In this document: in pieces, positions 17,657 through 26,862 of the stretch | Numbering within the stretch: the stretch's first letter is position 1 | How the letters are laid out: the number at the start of each line of letters is the position of its first letter | Assembly: GCA_963732765.1 (NCBI GenBank) | Contig: CAVTAS010000007.1 | Span: 88,978-152,977 of the forward strand | DNA length: 64,000 nucleotides | Reading direction: 5' to 3' | Source of the DNA: JANYHF01 sp963732765 | GTDB lineage: Bacteria; Pseudomonadota; Alphaproteobacteria; Rhizobiales; Hyphomicrobiaceae | Made by a program: the position numbers and the translations under genes | The notes under the pieces: generated by a model | The model's database searches: none | Told to the model about the DNA's origin: nothing | What the model saw: only the letters and a program-made list of their open reading frames with translations

Positions 17657-18952
17657 ATGACCACCTTCGCTGTCCGTGGGCAGACGTTTTCCTTCAAGGC
17701 CGATCCGTTCGCGGGGCCGGTGGAAGAGGCGTACGCATACGACAGCGATGGGGCGGTGATTGTCTCGAATGGCCGCATCCTCGAGACCGGGTCAGCGTCC
17801 GCTGTCCTCGCTCGCCACCCCGGCGTCCGCGTCGACCACTACCCCGGCCATATCATCATGGCCGGCTTTGTCGACAGCCACATCCATTATCCGCAGACCC
17901 GCGTCATCGCCAGCTACGGCAAGCAGCTGATCGACTGGCTCAACACCTACACTTTCCCGGCCGAACTCGCCTTCGCCGATCCCGCCCATTGCGCCGCGAT
18001 TGCCGAAGTGTTCTTCGCCGAAGTGCTGCGTAACGGCACCACCACGGTGTCGAGCTACTGCACCGTCCACCCGCAATCGGCCGAAGCGTTCTTTGCCGCC
18101 GCGACCGCCCGCAACATGCGTGTGGCCGGCGGCAAGGTCCTGATGGACCGCAACGCGCCGGCCGGTCTGACGGATACACCGCAAGCGGGCTACGATCAGT
18201 CCAAGGATCTCATCGCACGCTGGCACGGCAAGGGGCGGAACATCTACGCCGTAACGCCGCGCTTCGCCCCGACATCGACGCCCGAGCAACTCGCTGCCGC
18301 CGGTGCGCTGTGGGCAGAGCATCCCGGCACGCTGATGCAGACCCATGTCAGCGAGAACGCCAGAGAGATCGCCTGGGTGGGCGAACTGTACCCCGACGCG
18401 CCCGACTATATCGGCGTCTACGAACGTTTTGGCCTGACTGGTCCAGGAGCCAACTTCGGCCACGCCATCCATCTCAGCCAGCGCGAGCGCGACGCCCTGC
18501 GCGCCAGTGGCTCAGGCATCTCGCATTGCCCGACCTCGAACACCTTCATCGGCTCGGGACTGTTCGATCTTGCCGGGATGACCGCCGGACCCGCCTCCGT
18601 CCCAGTTGGCCTGGCCACCGATGTCGGCGGAGGGTCATCGTTCTCGATGTTGGCCACCATGCGTGCCGCTTATGAGATTGCCCAGCTGCGAGGCCATTCG
18701 CTGCATCCCGTGCAGGCGTTCCATCTCGCCACGCTCGGCTCAGCCAAGGTGCTGCGCATGGAGCATCAGATCGGCAATCTGGTGACTGGCTATGAGGCCG
18801 ATATTGTGGTGCTCGATCCGAAATCGCGGCCGATCCTGGCCGAGCGCGTGTCGCAGGCGCGCAGCATCGAAGACGTGCTCTTTGCTCTGATGATCCTGGG
18901 TGACGACCGGGCGGTGCGCGCCACCTACATCTTCGGCGAGCGCTCTACATGA
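17657..18952 (+). CDS. guaD: Guanine deaminase
   Basis: This 431-residue amidohydrolase converts guanine to xanthine, the substrate of the adjacent xanthine dehydrogenase. The metal-binding HxH is in VDSHIHYPQ (H75, H77); later zinc and catalytic residues lie in MQTHVSEN, NFGHAIHLS and ATDVGGGSS. The pattern SHCPTSNTFIGSGLFDL is specific to guanine deaminases. The ATG at 17657 follows repeat copy A. Its stop overlaps the end of the convergent korB gene by 8 bp. The frame is intact. Confidence 0.93.
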   Translation: MTTFAVRGQTFSFKADPFAGPVEEAYAYDSDGAVIVSNGRILETGSASAVLARHPGVRVDHYPGHIIMAGFVDSHIHYPQTRVIASYGKQLIDWLNTYTFPAELAFADPAHCAAIAEVFFAEVLRNGTTTVSSYCTVHPQSAEAFFAAATARNMRVAGGKVLMDRNAPAGLTDTPQAGYDQSKDLIARWHGKGRNIYAVTPRFAPTSTPEQLAAAGALWAEHPGTLMQTHVSENAREIAWVGELYPDAPDYIGVYERFGLTGPGANFGHAIHLSQRERDALRASGSGISHCPTSNTFIGSGLFDLAGMTAGPASVPVGLATDVGGGSSFSMLATMRAAYEIAQLRGHSLHPVQAFHLATLGSAKVLRMEHQIGNLVTGYEADIVVLDPKSRPILAERVSQARSIEDVLFALMILGDDRAVRATYIFGERST

Positions 18953-20004
18953 ACCGCGCGTTGATCTGCGCCAACGCGCCGGCCCCGGGGCAGAGTTCGC
19001 TCATCGGAAGCGCGTTCAGCGGGCGCGCATCGCTGTCCAGCATGTCGTGCAGGTCCTGCTGTGCCTCGTCGATGTAGAGCAGGCCCGTCGCCACCGTGCC
19101 GCTGGCCGCGGTCTTGCGGATGGTCGCGATGGCGGCATCGGGATCGCGCGGATCATGGCCGCCGTCGACCTTGTAGAGCCGCACCCGCGAACCGTCGTGC
19201 ATGGTGATGTCGGTGGCCGTGCCGGCCTCATAATCAGCGGTGATTTCCTCGCGGCCTTCAACGAAGTCGAGCTTGTTTTCCGAGGCCATGTTGTGGGCGC
19301 GGACGTAGTCGTAGCTCTTGGTCGAGGTGGGGTGGTTGTTGAAGGTCACGCAGGGCGAGATGACGTCGAGGAAGGCGAAACCTTTGTAGCTGAGCGCGGC
19401 TTTGATGAGCGGGATCAGCTGGCGCTTGTCGCCCGAGAACGAGCGCGCGACGAACCCAGCGCCCAACTGGATCGCGATCTGGCACAGATCGATCGCATCG
19501 AACGGATTGGCCTCGCCCTTCTTGGACGGTGACGCCTTGTCGTTGGTGGCCGAGAACTGGCCTTTGGTCAGGCCATAGCAGCCGTTGTTCATGACCACAT
19601 AAGTCATGTTCAGCTTGCGCCGTATCGCATGGCAGAACTGTCCGAGGCCGATCGAGGCGGTGTCGCCGTCGCCCGAGACGCCGATGTAGGTCAGATCGCG
19701 GTTGGCCATGTTCGCGCCGGTCGCAACGGATGGCATACGTCCGTGTACGGAATTGAAGCCGTGCGAGCGGCCGAGGAAATAGGTCGGCGTCTTGGACGAA
19801 CAGCCGATGCCGGAGATTTTCGCGATCCGATGCGCGGGCAGGCTCATCTCGAAGCACGCCTCGATGATAGCCGCCGTGATCGAAGTCGTGCCCGCAGCCC
19901 GCGCACAACGTCGACATGGTGGCTTCGTAGTCGCGGTGCGTCAGCCCGAGGTCGTTCTTCTTGAGCGCGGGATGGAAGGCGGCTGGTTTGACGATGTAGG
20001 TCAT
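18945..20004 (-). CDS. korB: 2-oxoacid:ferredoxin oxidoreductase beta subunit (one frameshift)
   Basis: The beta subunit binds thiamine diphosphate: CAGCGH near the N-terminus and GDGDTASIG followed by NNGCYGLTKGQ are the cofactor motifs. Reading from the ATG at 20004 is interrupted near 19883 by what looks like one extra base after CGHD; the second frame continues AIIEACFEMSLPAHRIAKISG and runs to 18945. Restored length is about 352 residues, the normal size. It works with korA, but a Uma2-like gene separates the two. Convergent overlap with guaD leaves no room for a terminator. Confidence 0.85.
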
Positions 20005-20019
20005 GGAATCAGCAAGCTC

Positions 20020-20592
20020 TCATGTGATTGGAGTCCACCGGTAGATATCTGCGAGCGGCATGTCGTATCGCAAAGCCGGCAGCTCCAGCGCTGCGCCCAA
20101 GCCGGAAACCTTTGTTTCCGCCCAGAGTTTCGTCCTGTCATGCCGGACGACTTCGGCTGCCTTGGTCGAGACGGTTACATAGTGCTGGCAATTCGGGATG
20201 CTGGCATAGACCCGCTTGCGCCAAGCGCGATCGGCCTTGCGATTCGATTTCGACAGGATCTCGAACAAAACGAGGGCATCATCCGTCACGTAGGACGCCA
20301 GGGGTGGCCCCTCCTGCACATAAACATCTGGCCGCGGCAGGCTGTTGGGCGAAATAGGAACGTGCGTACCAACGCCAAGCAACGGCACCCACTTCGCCCC
20401 GCTGATTGCTTTCCACGACATCAGCCCATGCACGATGTTCGATGCAATGAGCTGATGCCATTGCGTTGGCGACGGGTTCAATTTAGCAACACCCTCGATC
20501 AACTCCCATCGCTCGCCATCCGGCCGCGAGTCCAAATACGCGAGAAACTCCTTGACGGTCATCTGATCGGCCTCGGCGATCTTGATCAGCAT
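20020..20592 (-). CDS. Uma2 family (DUF820) putative nuclease
   Basis: About 190 residues from the ATG at 20592, which is preceded by a strong AGGAGGT site. ERWELIEGVAKLNPSPTQWHQLIASNI, then PRPDVYVQ and LVLFEILSKSNRK, form the restriction-endonuclease-like fold of Uma2 (DUF820) proteins, whose physiological role is not established. It lies between korA and korB on the same strand, with gaps of 56 and 15 bp, so it is inserted in an operon whose two subunit genes are normally adjacent. Confidence 0.85.
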   Translation of the reverse strand: MLIKIAEADQMTVKEFLAYLDSRPDGERWELIEGVAKLNPSPTQWHQLIASNIVHGLMSWKAISGAKWVPLLGVGTHVPISPNSLPRPDVYVQEGPPLASYVTDDALVLFEILSKSNRKADRAWRKRVYASIPNCQHYVTVSTKAAEVVRHDRTKLWAETKVSGLGAALELPALRYDMPLADIYRWTPIT

Positions 20593-20648
20593 TCGGACCT
20601 CCTGGGATCGGCAGCCGCGCACAATGTTATGAGCGGCGGCGCCAGCAT

Positions 20649-22484
20649 TCAACGCCGCTCTACTCCGCTGCCCGCGCCTTGGCGGGCGCTAAGTTGCTTG
20701 AGAATGGCTTTGCGGACGAAGTCCGCCGTCAGCGGCATGCCGTCGTAATTCAGCGTGGCGATTAGCTTTTCGCCGGGCACTTCGGCTTCCACCATCAGCA
20801 GGGTGCGCATTTGCGCGTCGCGGTTCTGCTCGACCACGAAGATGCGGTCGTGCGCATCGCAGAAGGCTTTCACTTCGGGGCCGAACGGGAAGGCCCTCAG
20901 GCGCATCGAGTTGAGCTTTAAGCCGTCCTTGGCCAGCAGATCGAGCCCTTCCAGCACGCCAGGACGGGTCGCGCCGAAGTAGATCACGCCGGTCTTGGCG
21001 GCCTTGTCGCGGATCACGATCTCGGGCTTGGGCATCAAGCCGGCGGCGGTCTCGAACTTGCGGCGGATGCGGTCGAGCATCTTGGCGTGGATGCGGCCGT
21101 CCTCGGTGTAGCGCGCATACTCCGTGTGCGACGTGCCACGCGTGAAATAGGCGCCCATGGTGGGATGCGTGCCCGGCAGAGTGCGGTAGCCGATGGCGTC
21201 GCCATCGACATCAAGATAGCGGCCCCAGGGCTTCTCGTATTTTGCCAGAAACCCTTCCAGCTGCTCGGCGCTCAGCACCTTGCCGCGATCGTGGACTTTG
21301 CTGTCGTCCCAAGCGAACGGCTCGGTCACCCAGTCGTTCATGCCGATGTCGAGGTCCGACATCACCATCACCGGCGTCTGCAGCCGCTCGGCGAGGTTGA
21401 AGGCCTCGGCGCCGAGCGAGAAGCATTCGGTGGGGTCGGCGGGGAACAGCAGCACATGCTTAGTGTCGCCATGCGAGGCATAGGCGCAGGCCAGCACATC
21501 GGGCTGTCCGGTGCGGGTCGGCATGCCGGTTGAGGGGCCGCCGCGCTGGATGTTGTAAAGCACCAGCGGGATTTCGGCGAAATAGGCGAGGCCGATGAAT
21601 TCGTTCATCAGGGAGATGCCCGGGCCCGAGGTCGATGTGAACGAGCGCGCGCCGTTCCAGGCCGCGCCGATGGCGATGCCGATCGCCGACAGTTCATCTT
21701 CGGCCTGCACAATGCCGTAGAGCCGCTTCCCGTCCTTGGTGACGCGAAGCCGCTTGGCGTATTTCTCAAAACCTTCGGCGACCGATGTGGACGGCGTGAT
21801 GGGATACCAGGCGCACACCGTGGCGCCGGCATAGATCGCTCCCAGGCCGGCCGCTTCGTTGCCGGTGACCATGATCTTGCCCTTGGCGGTCGTCGCGTGA
21901 CGCACCTTGATCGGCAGCGGGCATTTGAAGTTTGCCGCGGCGTAGTCGCGGCCAAGCGCGATGGCCTGCATGTTGGCCTCGAACAGCTTCTCCTTGCCTT
22001 TCAACTGATCGGCGACTACCGCCTTCAGGACCTCCAGATCCATCTCCAGCAGCGCCGTGAGCGCTCCGACATAGACCATGTTCTTGAACAGCTGGCGCTG
22101 ACGCGGGTCGGACCATTTCTGCGCGCATATTTCGGCAATCGGTAGCGCCAGGATTTCAATATCGGTCCGGTTCCATTGGCGGGGACGCGAGCTGTCGTAA
22201 AGAAACCAACCGCCGCGCACGACCTCGGAAAGATCCTCGTCATAAGTTTGCGGGTTCATGGCGACCATCAGGTCGATGCCTTCGCGCCGGGCGGCGTAGC
22301 CAGCCTCCGACACCCGCACTTCGTACCAGGTTGGCAGGCCCTGGATGTTGGACGGGAAGATGTTCTTGGGCGCCACCGGGATGCCCATGCGGAATAACGT
22401 CTTGGCGAATATGGTGTTCGCGCTCGCCGATCCCGAACCGTTTACGGTGGCGAACTTGACGACGAAATCGTTGATACCGCTCAT
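20649..22484 (-). CDS. korA: 2-oxoacid:acceptor oxidoreductase alpha subunit (gamma-alpha fusion)
   Basis: A 611-residue protein with an N-terminal gamma domain (MSGINDFVVKFATVNGSGS...) fused to the alpha domain, which begins near residue 205 and has the YPITPSTSVAEG motif. Together with korB it oxidises a 2-oxoacid to acyl-CoA and CO2 and reduces ferredoxin or a related acceptor. The true start is at 22484: its ATG overlaps the stop of the upstream flavoprotein gene (ATGA), and the reading upstream is only that gene in another frame. The substrate is not determinable. The frame is intact. Confidence 0.9.
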   Translation of the reverse strand: MSGINDFVVKFATVNGSGSASANTIFAKTLFRMGIPVAPKNIFPSNIQGLPTWYEVRVSEAGYAARREGIDLMVAMNPQTYDEDLSEVVRGGWFLYDSSRPRQWNRTDIEILALPIAEICAQKWSDPRQRQLFKNMVYVGALTALLEMDLEVLKAVVADQLKGKEKLFEANMQAIALGRDYAAANFKCPLPIKVRHATTAKGKIMVTGNEAAGLGAIYAGATVCAWYPITPSTSVAEGFEKYAKRLRVTKDGKRLYGIVQAEDELSAIGIAIGAAWNGARSFTSTSGPGISLMNEFIGLAYFAEIPLVLYNIQRGGPSTGMPTRTGQPDVLACAYASHGDTKHVLLFPADPTECFSLGAEAFNLAERLQTPVMVMSDLDIGMNDWVTEPFAWDDSKVHDRGKVLSAEQLEGFLAKYEKPWGRYLDVDGDAIGYRTLPGTHPTMGAYFTRGTSHTEYARYTEDGRIHAKMLDRIRRKFETAAGLMPKPEIVIRDKAAKTGVIYFGATRPGVLEGLDLLAKDGLKLNSMRLRAFPFGPEVKAFCDAHDRIFVVEQNRDAQMRTLLMVEAEVPGEKLIATLNYDGMPLTADFVRKAILKQLSARQGAGSGVERR

Positions 22485-24436
22485 GCTGGCTGCAAACCTT
22501 TTTGTCCGACACCGACCGTGCCTGCGGCGCTGGCCGGCGGCCGACTTTGCGGCCTCAGATAAACATTGTGGTGGGTCTGGCAAGCCTTGGAGGCCTGGGT
22601 ATCCACCAGGAAGAACTTCTGCATGTCCCAGGCGCCGGTCGGGCAGCGCTCCGCGCACAGCCCGCAGTGCAGGCACATGTCCTCGTCCTTGGCCATGATA
22701 CGGCCGGTCTTGAGGATGTCGGAAACGTAGATGGCCTGCTCGGGATTGGTGGCGGGGACGCGCAAACTGGCGCGCAAATCCGGCTCGGGCGCGTTGTCGG
22801 TGAAATTGATGCAATCGACTGGGCAGATGTCCATGCAGGCGTCGCACTCGATGCAGAGCTTGGGTGCGAACACGGTCTGCACGTCGCAGTTGAGGCAGCG
22901 ATCAGCCTCCTTGGCGGCCAGCCGGTCGTCGTAGCCCAGCTCCACCTCAAGCTTCAGGTTGCGCAGCGAGGCCGCGAGCTCGGCATGCGGCACGCCCACG
23001 CGCCGGGCAGGGTCGTAGTCGTTCTTGTACGACCACTCGTGGATGCCCATTTTCTGGCTGACCAGCGTCGCCCCCGGCTTCGGGCGCTCGGTGATCGCGC
23101 GGCCGTTGCAATAGGCGTCGATCGAGATCGCGGCCTGATGGCCGTGCGACACCGCCCAGATGATGTTGTTCGGCCCCCAGGCGGCATCGCCACCGAAGAA
23201 CACGCCGGGCCGGCTCGACATGAAGGTGGTCTTGTCGACTTCGGGCATGTTCCATTCGTTGAAGCCGATGCCGATATCGCGTTCGATCCACTCGAAGGCG
23301 TTCTCCTGGCCGATCGCCATCAGCACGTCGTCGCAAGGGATGGTGACGGTTTCGCCCGACGGCGCCAGTTTGGGGCGGCCCTTGGTATCAAGGCCGCTCT
23401 CGACCATTTTGTCGAACACGACGCCCGTCAGCTTGCCTTTTTCGATCACGAAGCGCTTGGGGGCGTGATTGTCGAGGATCGGGATGCCTTCGTGCAGCGC
23501 GTCCTTGATCTCCCACTCCGACGCCTTCATGACCTTGCGCGGCGAGCGGATGGTGACCGTTACGGCCTCGGCGCCCAAGCGCAGCGCGGTTCGGCAGCAG
23601 TCCATGGCTGTATTGCCGCCGCCGATCACGACGACGCGGCGGCCGATCTTCTCGACGTGGCCGAAGGCGACGGAGGTCAGCCAATCGATGCCGATGTGGA
23701 TGTTCTTGGCCGCCTCGGCCCGGCCGGGGATGGCGAGATCCTTGCCCTTTGGCGCGCCGGTGCCGACGAATACGGCGTCGTAGTTGTCCGCCAGCACCTT
23801 GCGCAGGCTGGACACGCGCTGGCCGAAACGCGCCTCGATGCCGAAGCCCAGCACGCGCTCCACCTCCTCGTCGAGCACGCCGACGGGCAGCCGGAACGAG
23901 GGAATGTTGGTGCGCATCAGGCCGCCGCCCTTGGGGTCCTTGTCGTAGAGGACGACGTGGTAGCCCAGCGGCGCCAGATCGCGCGCGACCGTCAACGACG
24001 CCGGGCCGGCACCCAACAGCGCAATGCGCTTGCCGTTGCCCTTGGCCGGGATCTCTGGCAGGAAGCTGTCGATGTCGCCCTTGTAGTCGGCTGCGACCCG
24101 CTTCAGGCGGCAGATGGCCACTGGCGCAGCGTTGGTATGTGAGGGGTCCTTGGCGTTGACCTCGTCGCTGGCCTGCACGCGGCCGCGCCGGCAGGCTGGT
24201 TCGCACGGCCGGTCGCAAACCCGCCCGAGGATACCTGGAAAGACGTTGCTTTCCCAGTTCAGCATATAGGCAGCGGCATAGCGTCCTTGCGCGATCAGCC
24301 GGATGTATTCGGGCACCGGCGTGTGGGTCGGGCACGCCCATTGGCAATCCACGACCTTATGGAAGTAGGCCGGATCGGAAATGTCCGTCGGCGCCGCCCC
24401 GCCCCGGATCTGTGTCTTGCCTTGGCCGCCTTGCAC
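22481..24436 (-). CDS. GltD-like FAD/NAD(P) oxidoreductase with C-terminal 4Fe-4S domain
   Basis: This 651-residue protein has an N-terminal cysteine-containing segment (DCQWACPTHTPVPEY ... CDRPCEPACRRG) like the glutamate synthase small subunit, then FAD (LLGAGPASLTVARDL) and NAD(P) (VVIGGGNTAMDC) Rossmann folds. Its C-terminal ferredoxin domain has CIECDACMDICP and CLHCGLCAERCP. It very likely passes electrons between NAD(P)H and the KorAB enzyme, with which it is translationally coupled by a 4-bp overlap. It starts at a GTG and is divergent from puuD, with 296 bp between them. Confidence 0.88.
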   Translation of the reverse strand: MQGGQGKTQIRGGAAPTDISDPAYFHKVVDCQWACPTHTPVPEYIRLIAQGRYAAAYMLNWESNVFPGILGRVCDRPCEPACRRGRVQASDEVNAKDPSHTNAAPVAICRLKRVAADYKGDIDSFLPEIPAKGNGKRIALLGAGPASLTVARDLAPLGYHVVLYDKDPKGGGLMRTNIPSFRLPVGVLDEEVERVLGFGIEARFGQRVSSLRKVLADNYDAVFVGTGAPKGKDLAIPGRAEAAKNIHIGIDWLTSVAFGHVEKIGRRVVVIGGGNTAMDCCRTALRLGAEAVTVTIRSPRKVMKASEWEIKDALHEGIPILDNHAPKRFVIEKGKLTGVVFDKMVESGLDTKGRPKLAPSGETVTIPCDDVLMAIGQENAFEWIERDIGIGFNEWNMPEVDKTTFMSSRPGVFFGGDAAWGPNNIIWAVSHGHQAAISIDAYCNGRAITERPKPGATLVSQKMGIHEWSYKNDYDPARRVGVPHAELAASLRNLKLEVELGYDDRLAAKEADRCLNCDVQTVFAPKLCIECDACMDICPVDCINFTDNAPEPDLRASLRVPATNPEQAIYVSDILKTGRIMAKDEDMCLHCGLCAERCPTGAWDMQKFFLVDTQASKACQTHHNVYLRPQSRPPASAAGTVGVGQKGLQPA

Positions 24437-24732
24437 CGCGTTCGTTCTCCTATCCGTGCCAGCCTCATGCCAAACCTCAGCCGCGCCAAGGCTGAAGATC
24501 CTGCATTCCGACTTGTTAGCGCCGGGACACTACGAAGGCCAGCGTTGGCTTGGCAATTCGAAATGGCAGGCTGCTCAACAATTGTGTTGGATATCGGTTG
24601 GTTCTGACTGAGCACATCCCCCGCTCAACTGCCTGCCGGCGGCCTGCTGCCCGCTATTGTCACGTTGATGATCGCTATCCGGTGGCCTAGAACAGTGGGC
24701 TGTTTCTCACAAAGGAAGCGATTGCCAGCGCC
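24437..24732. promoter_or_regulatory. Divergent intergenic region between the kor cluster and puuD
   Basis: This 296-bp gap must hold the promoters for the leftward flavoprotein-korA-Uma2-korB operon and the rightward puuD-puuE-alc-allA operon. Short open frames inside do not look like genes. No operator could be identified with confidence. The arrangement would allow both operons to share one regulator. Confidence 0.45.
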
Positions 24733-25934
24733 ATGCCGACCGCCATTCTACTCGACTGGGCCGAGCTTCTGATCCGCTGGCTGCATGTGGTGGCCGGCAT
24801 CGCGTGGATTGGTTCGTCGTTCTATTTCATCCATCTGGACCTGAGCCTGAAGCAGCGCGAGCACTTGCCCGAGCAGGCGTTCGGCGACGCCTGGCAGGTC
24901 CATGGCGGCGGCTTCTACCACATGGTGAAGTACCTGGTGGCGCCCAAGCAGATGCCTGACGAGCTGACCTGGTTCAAGTGGGAGGCCTACGCGACCTGGC
25001 TCAGCGGCATGGCGTTGCTCGCCGTCGTGTATTACTTCGCGGCCGGGCTTTACCTCATCGATACGCATGTGATGGCGCTGGCCCCCTGGCAGGCGGTGCG
25101 GCTAAGTCTTGCGGGGTTAGTTGCGGGCTGGGTGATCTACGATGGTATTTGTCGCTCCTCACTGGGCAATGACGATCGCGCCTTGCTTGGCGTTGGCTTC
25201 GCGTTCCTGGTGCTGGCGGCCTATGTCTTCACGCAAATCTTCTCGGCCCGCGGCGCTTTCATGGAGATCGGCGCGCTGATCGGCACCATAATGGTGGCGA
25301 ACGTGGCGATGGTGATCATCCCCGGCCAGCGCAAGGTGGTGGCGGCGCTGCTCAAAGGGCGAAACCCCCGATCCCACTCTCGGCAAGCGCGGCAAACAGC
25401 GCAGCCTGCACAACAATTATCTCACGTTGCCGGTCGTGTTCGTGATGATCGGCAACCACTATCCGTTCGTCTACGCCACGCGCTGGAGCTGGGCCATCTT
25501 AGGCCTGGTGATCGTGATCGGCGTGGTGGTGCGGCACTTCTACAACAGCCGCCACAAGGGCCTGCCCTCGCCCTGGTGGACCTGGGGCGTGGCGGCGGCC
25601 TGCGTGATCGCGGCGATCTGGCTGAGCACGCTAGGGGCCGAGCTATGGCGTTAGAGCCAGCGCCGATCCCGCCAAGCCGGTGGTGCTCGCCGACGCTCAG
25701 AACGTGATCGCCGGCCGCTGCAGCATGTGCCATGCGGCCGAACCCGGCTGGCCGGGCATGCGCCATGCGCCCAAGGGCATCCTGCTGGAAACGCCCGAGC
25801 AGATCGAGGCGCACGCCCGCAAGATCGCCGCTGCCGCCGTCTGGTCCAACGCCATGCCGCCGGGTAACGTGACCGAGATCGAGCCGGAAGAGCGGCAGAT
25901 CCTGGCCGGCTGGCTGGCGAGCAAGGGGCTCTGA
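24733..25934 (+). CDS. puuD: Membrane urate hydroxylase with cytochrome c domain (two frameshifts)
   Basis: PuuD oxidises urate to 5-hydroxyisourate in the membrane and passes electrons to the respiratory chain. The N-terminal domain (IRWLHVVAGIAWIGSSFYF and further helices) runs to about 25368, where an extra C in CCCCC changes frame; the next part (DPTLGKRGKQRSLHNNYLT ... LGAELWR) ends in an early stop at about 25654. The third frame, from about 25655, carries the cytochrome c motif CSMCH and runs to 25934. Removing one base at each site gives the usual length of about 400 residues. The PuuE start follows one base later. Confidence 0.85.
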
Positions 25935-25935
25935 C

Positions 25936-26862
25936 ATGACAGATGCCTATCCCCGCGACATGGCCGGCTACGGCCCGAACCCGCCCCAAGCCAACTGGCC
26001 CGGCAAGGCGCGCGTGGCCGTGCAATTCGTCCTCAACTACGAGGAGGGCGGCGAAATGAACGTCCTGCACGGCGACAAGCAGTCCGAGATCTTCCTCAGC
26101 GAAATCGTCGGTGCGCTGCCGTTCGCCGGCGCGCGCCACATGAGCATGGAGTCGATCTACGAGTACGGCTCGCGCGTCGGCGTGTGGCGGCTGCTCGATC
26201 TGTTCCGTTCCAGACAAATTCCCCTTACGATGTTCGCCGTCGCCATGGCGTTGGAGCGGCTGCCCAAGGTCGCCGAGGTGGCGCTCAAGGACGGCCACGA
26301 GATCTGCTCGCACGGGCTGCGCTGGATCAACTACCACGGCATGCCCATCGCCGAAGAACGCGAGCACATGAGCCAAGCCATCGCGATCCACAAACGCATC
26401 ACCGGCGAACGCCCGCTCGGCTGGTACACCGGGCGAACGTCGGAGAATACGCGCGCGCTGGTCGCCGAGGAGGGCGGTTTCCTCTACGACGCCGACGATT
26501 ACTCCGATGACCTCCCATTTTGGTCCCGCATGGTCGACACACCGCACCTCATCGTTCCGTACACGCTCGACACCAACGACATGCGCTTTGCCACGCCCCA
26601 GGGCTTCAACTCCGGCGACCAGTTCTTCACTTACCTGAAGGATGCCTTCGACGCACTCTACGCCGAGGGCGAAACGACGCCGCGCATGCTGTCCATCGGC
26701 CTGCATTGCCGTCTGATCGGCCGGCCAGCGCGCATCCAATCGCTGGCGCGTTTCATCGACTATGTCCAACGGCACGACAAGGTCTGGCTGACGCGGCGCG
26801 TCGACATCGCGCGGCATTGGCGTACAGAGCATCCGTACCAAGCTAACAAGAGTTCCAAATGA
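25936..26862 (+). CDS. puuE: Allantoinase, polysaccharide-deacetylase fold
   Basis: This 308-residue protein is the non-amidohydrolase allantoinase found with PuuD. It has a NodB-like fold: VAVQFVLNYEEGGE, SRVGVWRLLDLF, GHEICSHGLRWINY and GWYTGRTSENTR are typical of PuuE. It converts allantoin to allantoate. The start lies one base after the puuD stop, and its stop overlaps the alc start (ATGA), so the pathway enzymes are tightly coupled. The frame is intact. Confidence 0.92.
   Translation: MTDAYPRDMAGYGPNPPQANWPGKARVAVQFVLNYEEGGEMNVLHGDKQSEIFLSEIVGALPFAGARHMSMESIYEYGSRVGVWRLLDLFRSRQIPLTMFAVAMALERLPKVAEVALKDGHEICSHGLRWINYHGMPIAEEREHMSQAIAIHKRITGERPLGWYTGRTSENTRALVAEEGGFLYDADDYSDDLPFWSRMVDTPHLIVPYTLDTNDMRFATPQGFNSGDQFFTYLKDAFDALYAEGETTPRMLSIGLHCRLIGRPARIQSLARFIDYVQRHDKVWLTRRVDIARHWRTEHPYQANKSSK

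Noticed and set aside
22502..24142. Plus-strand open frame of about 546 codons opposite the GltD-like gene
   Set aside because: No motif is present, and the minus strand has FAD, NAD and ferredoxin motifs in one intact frame.
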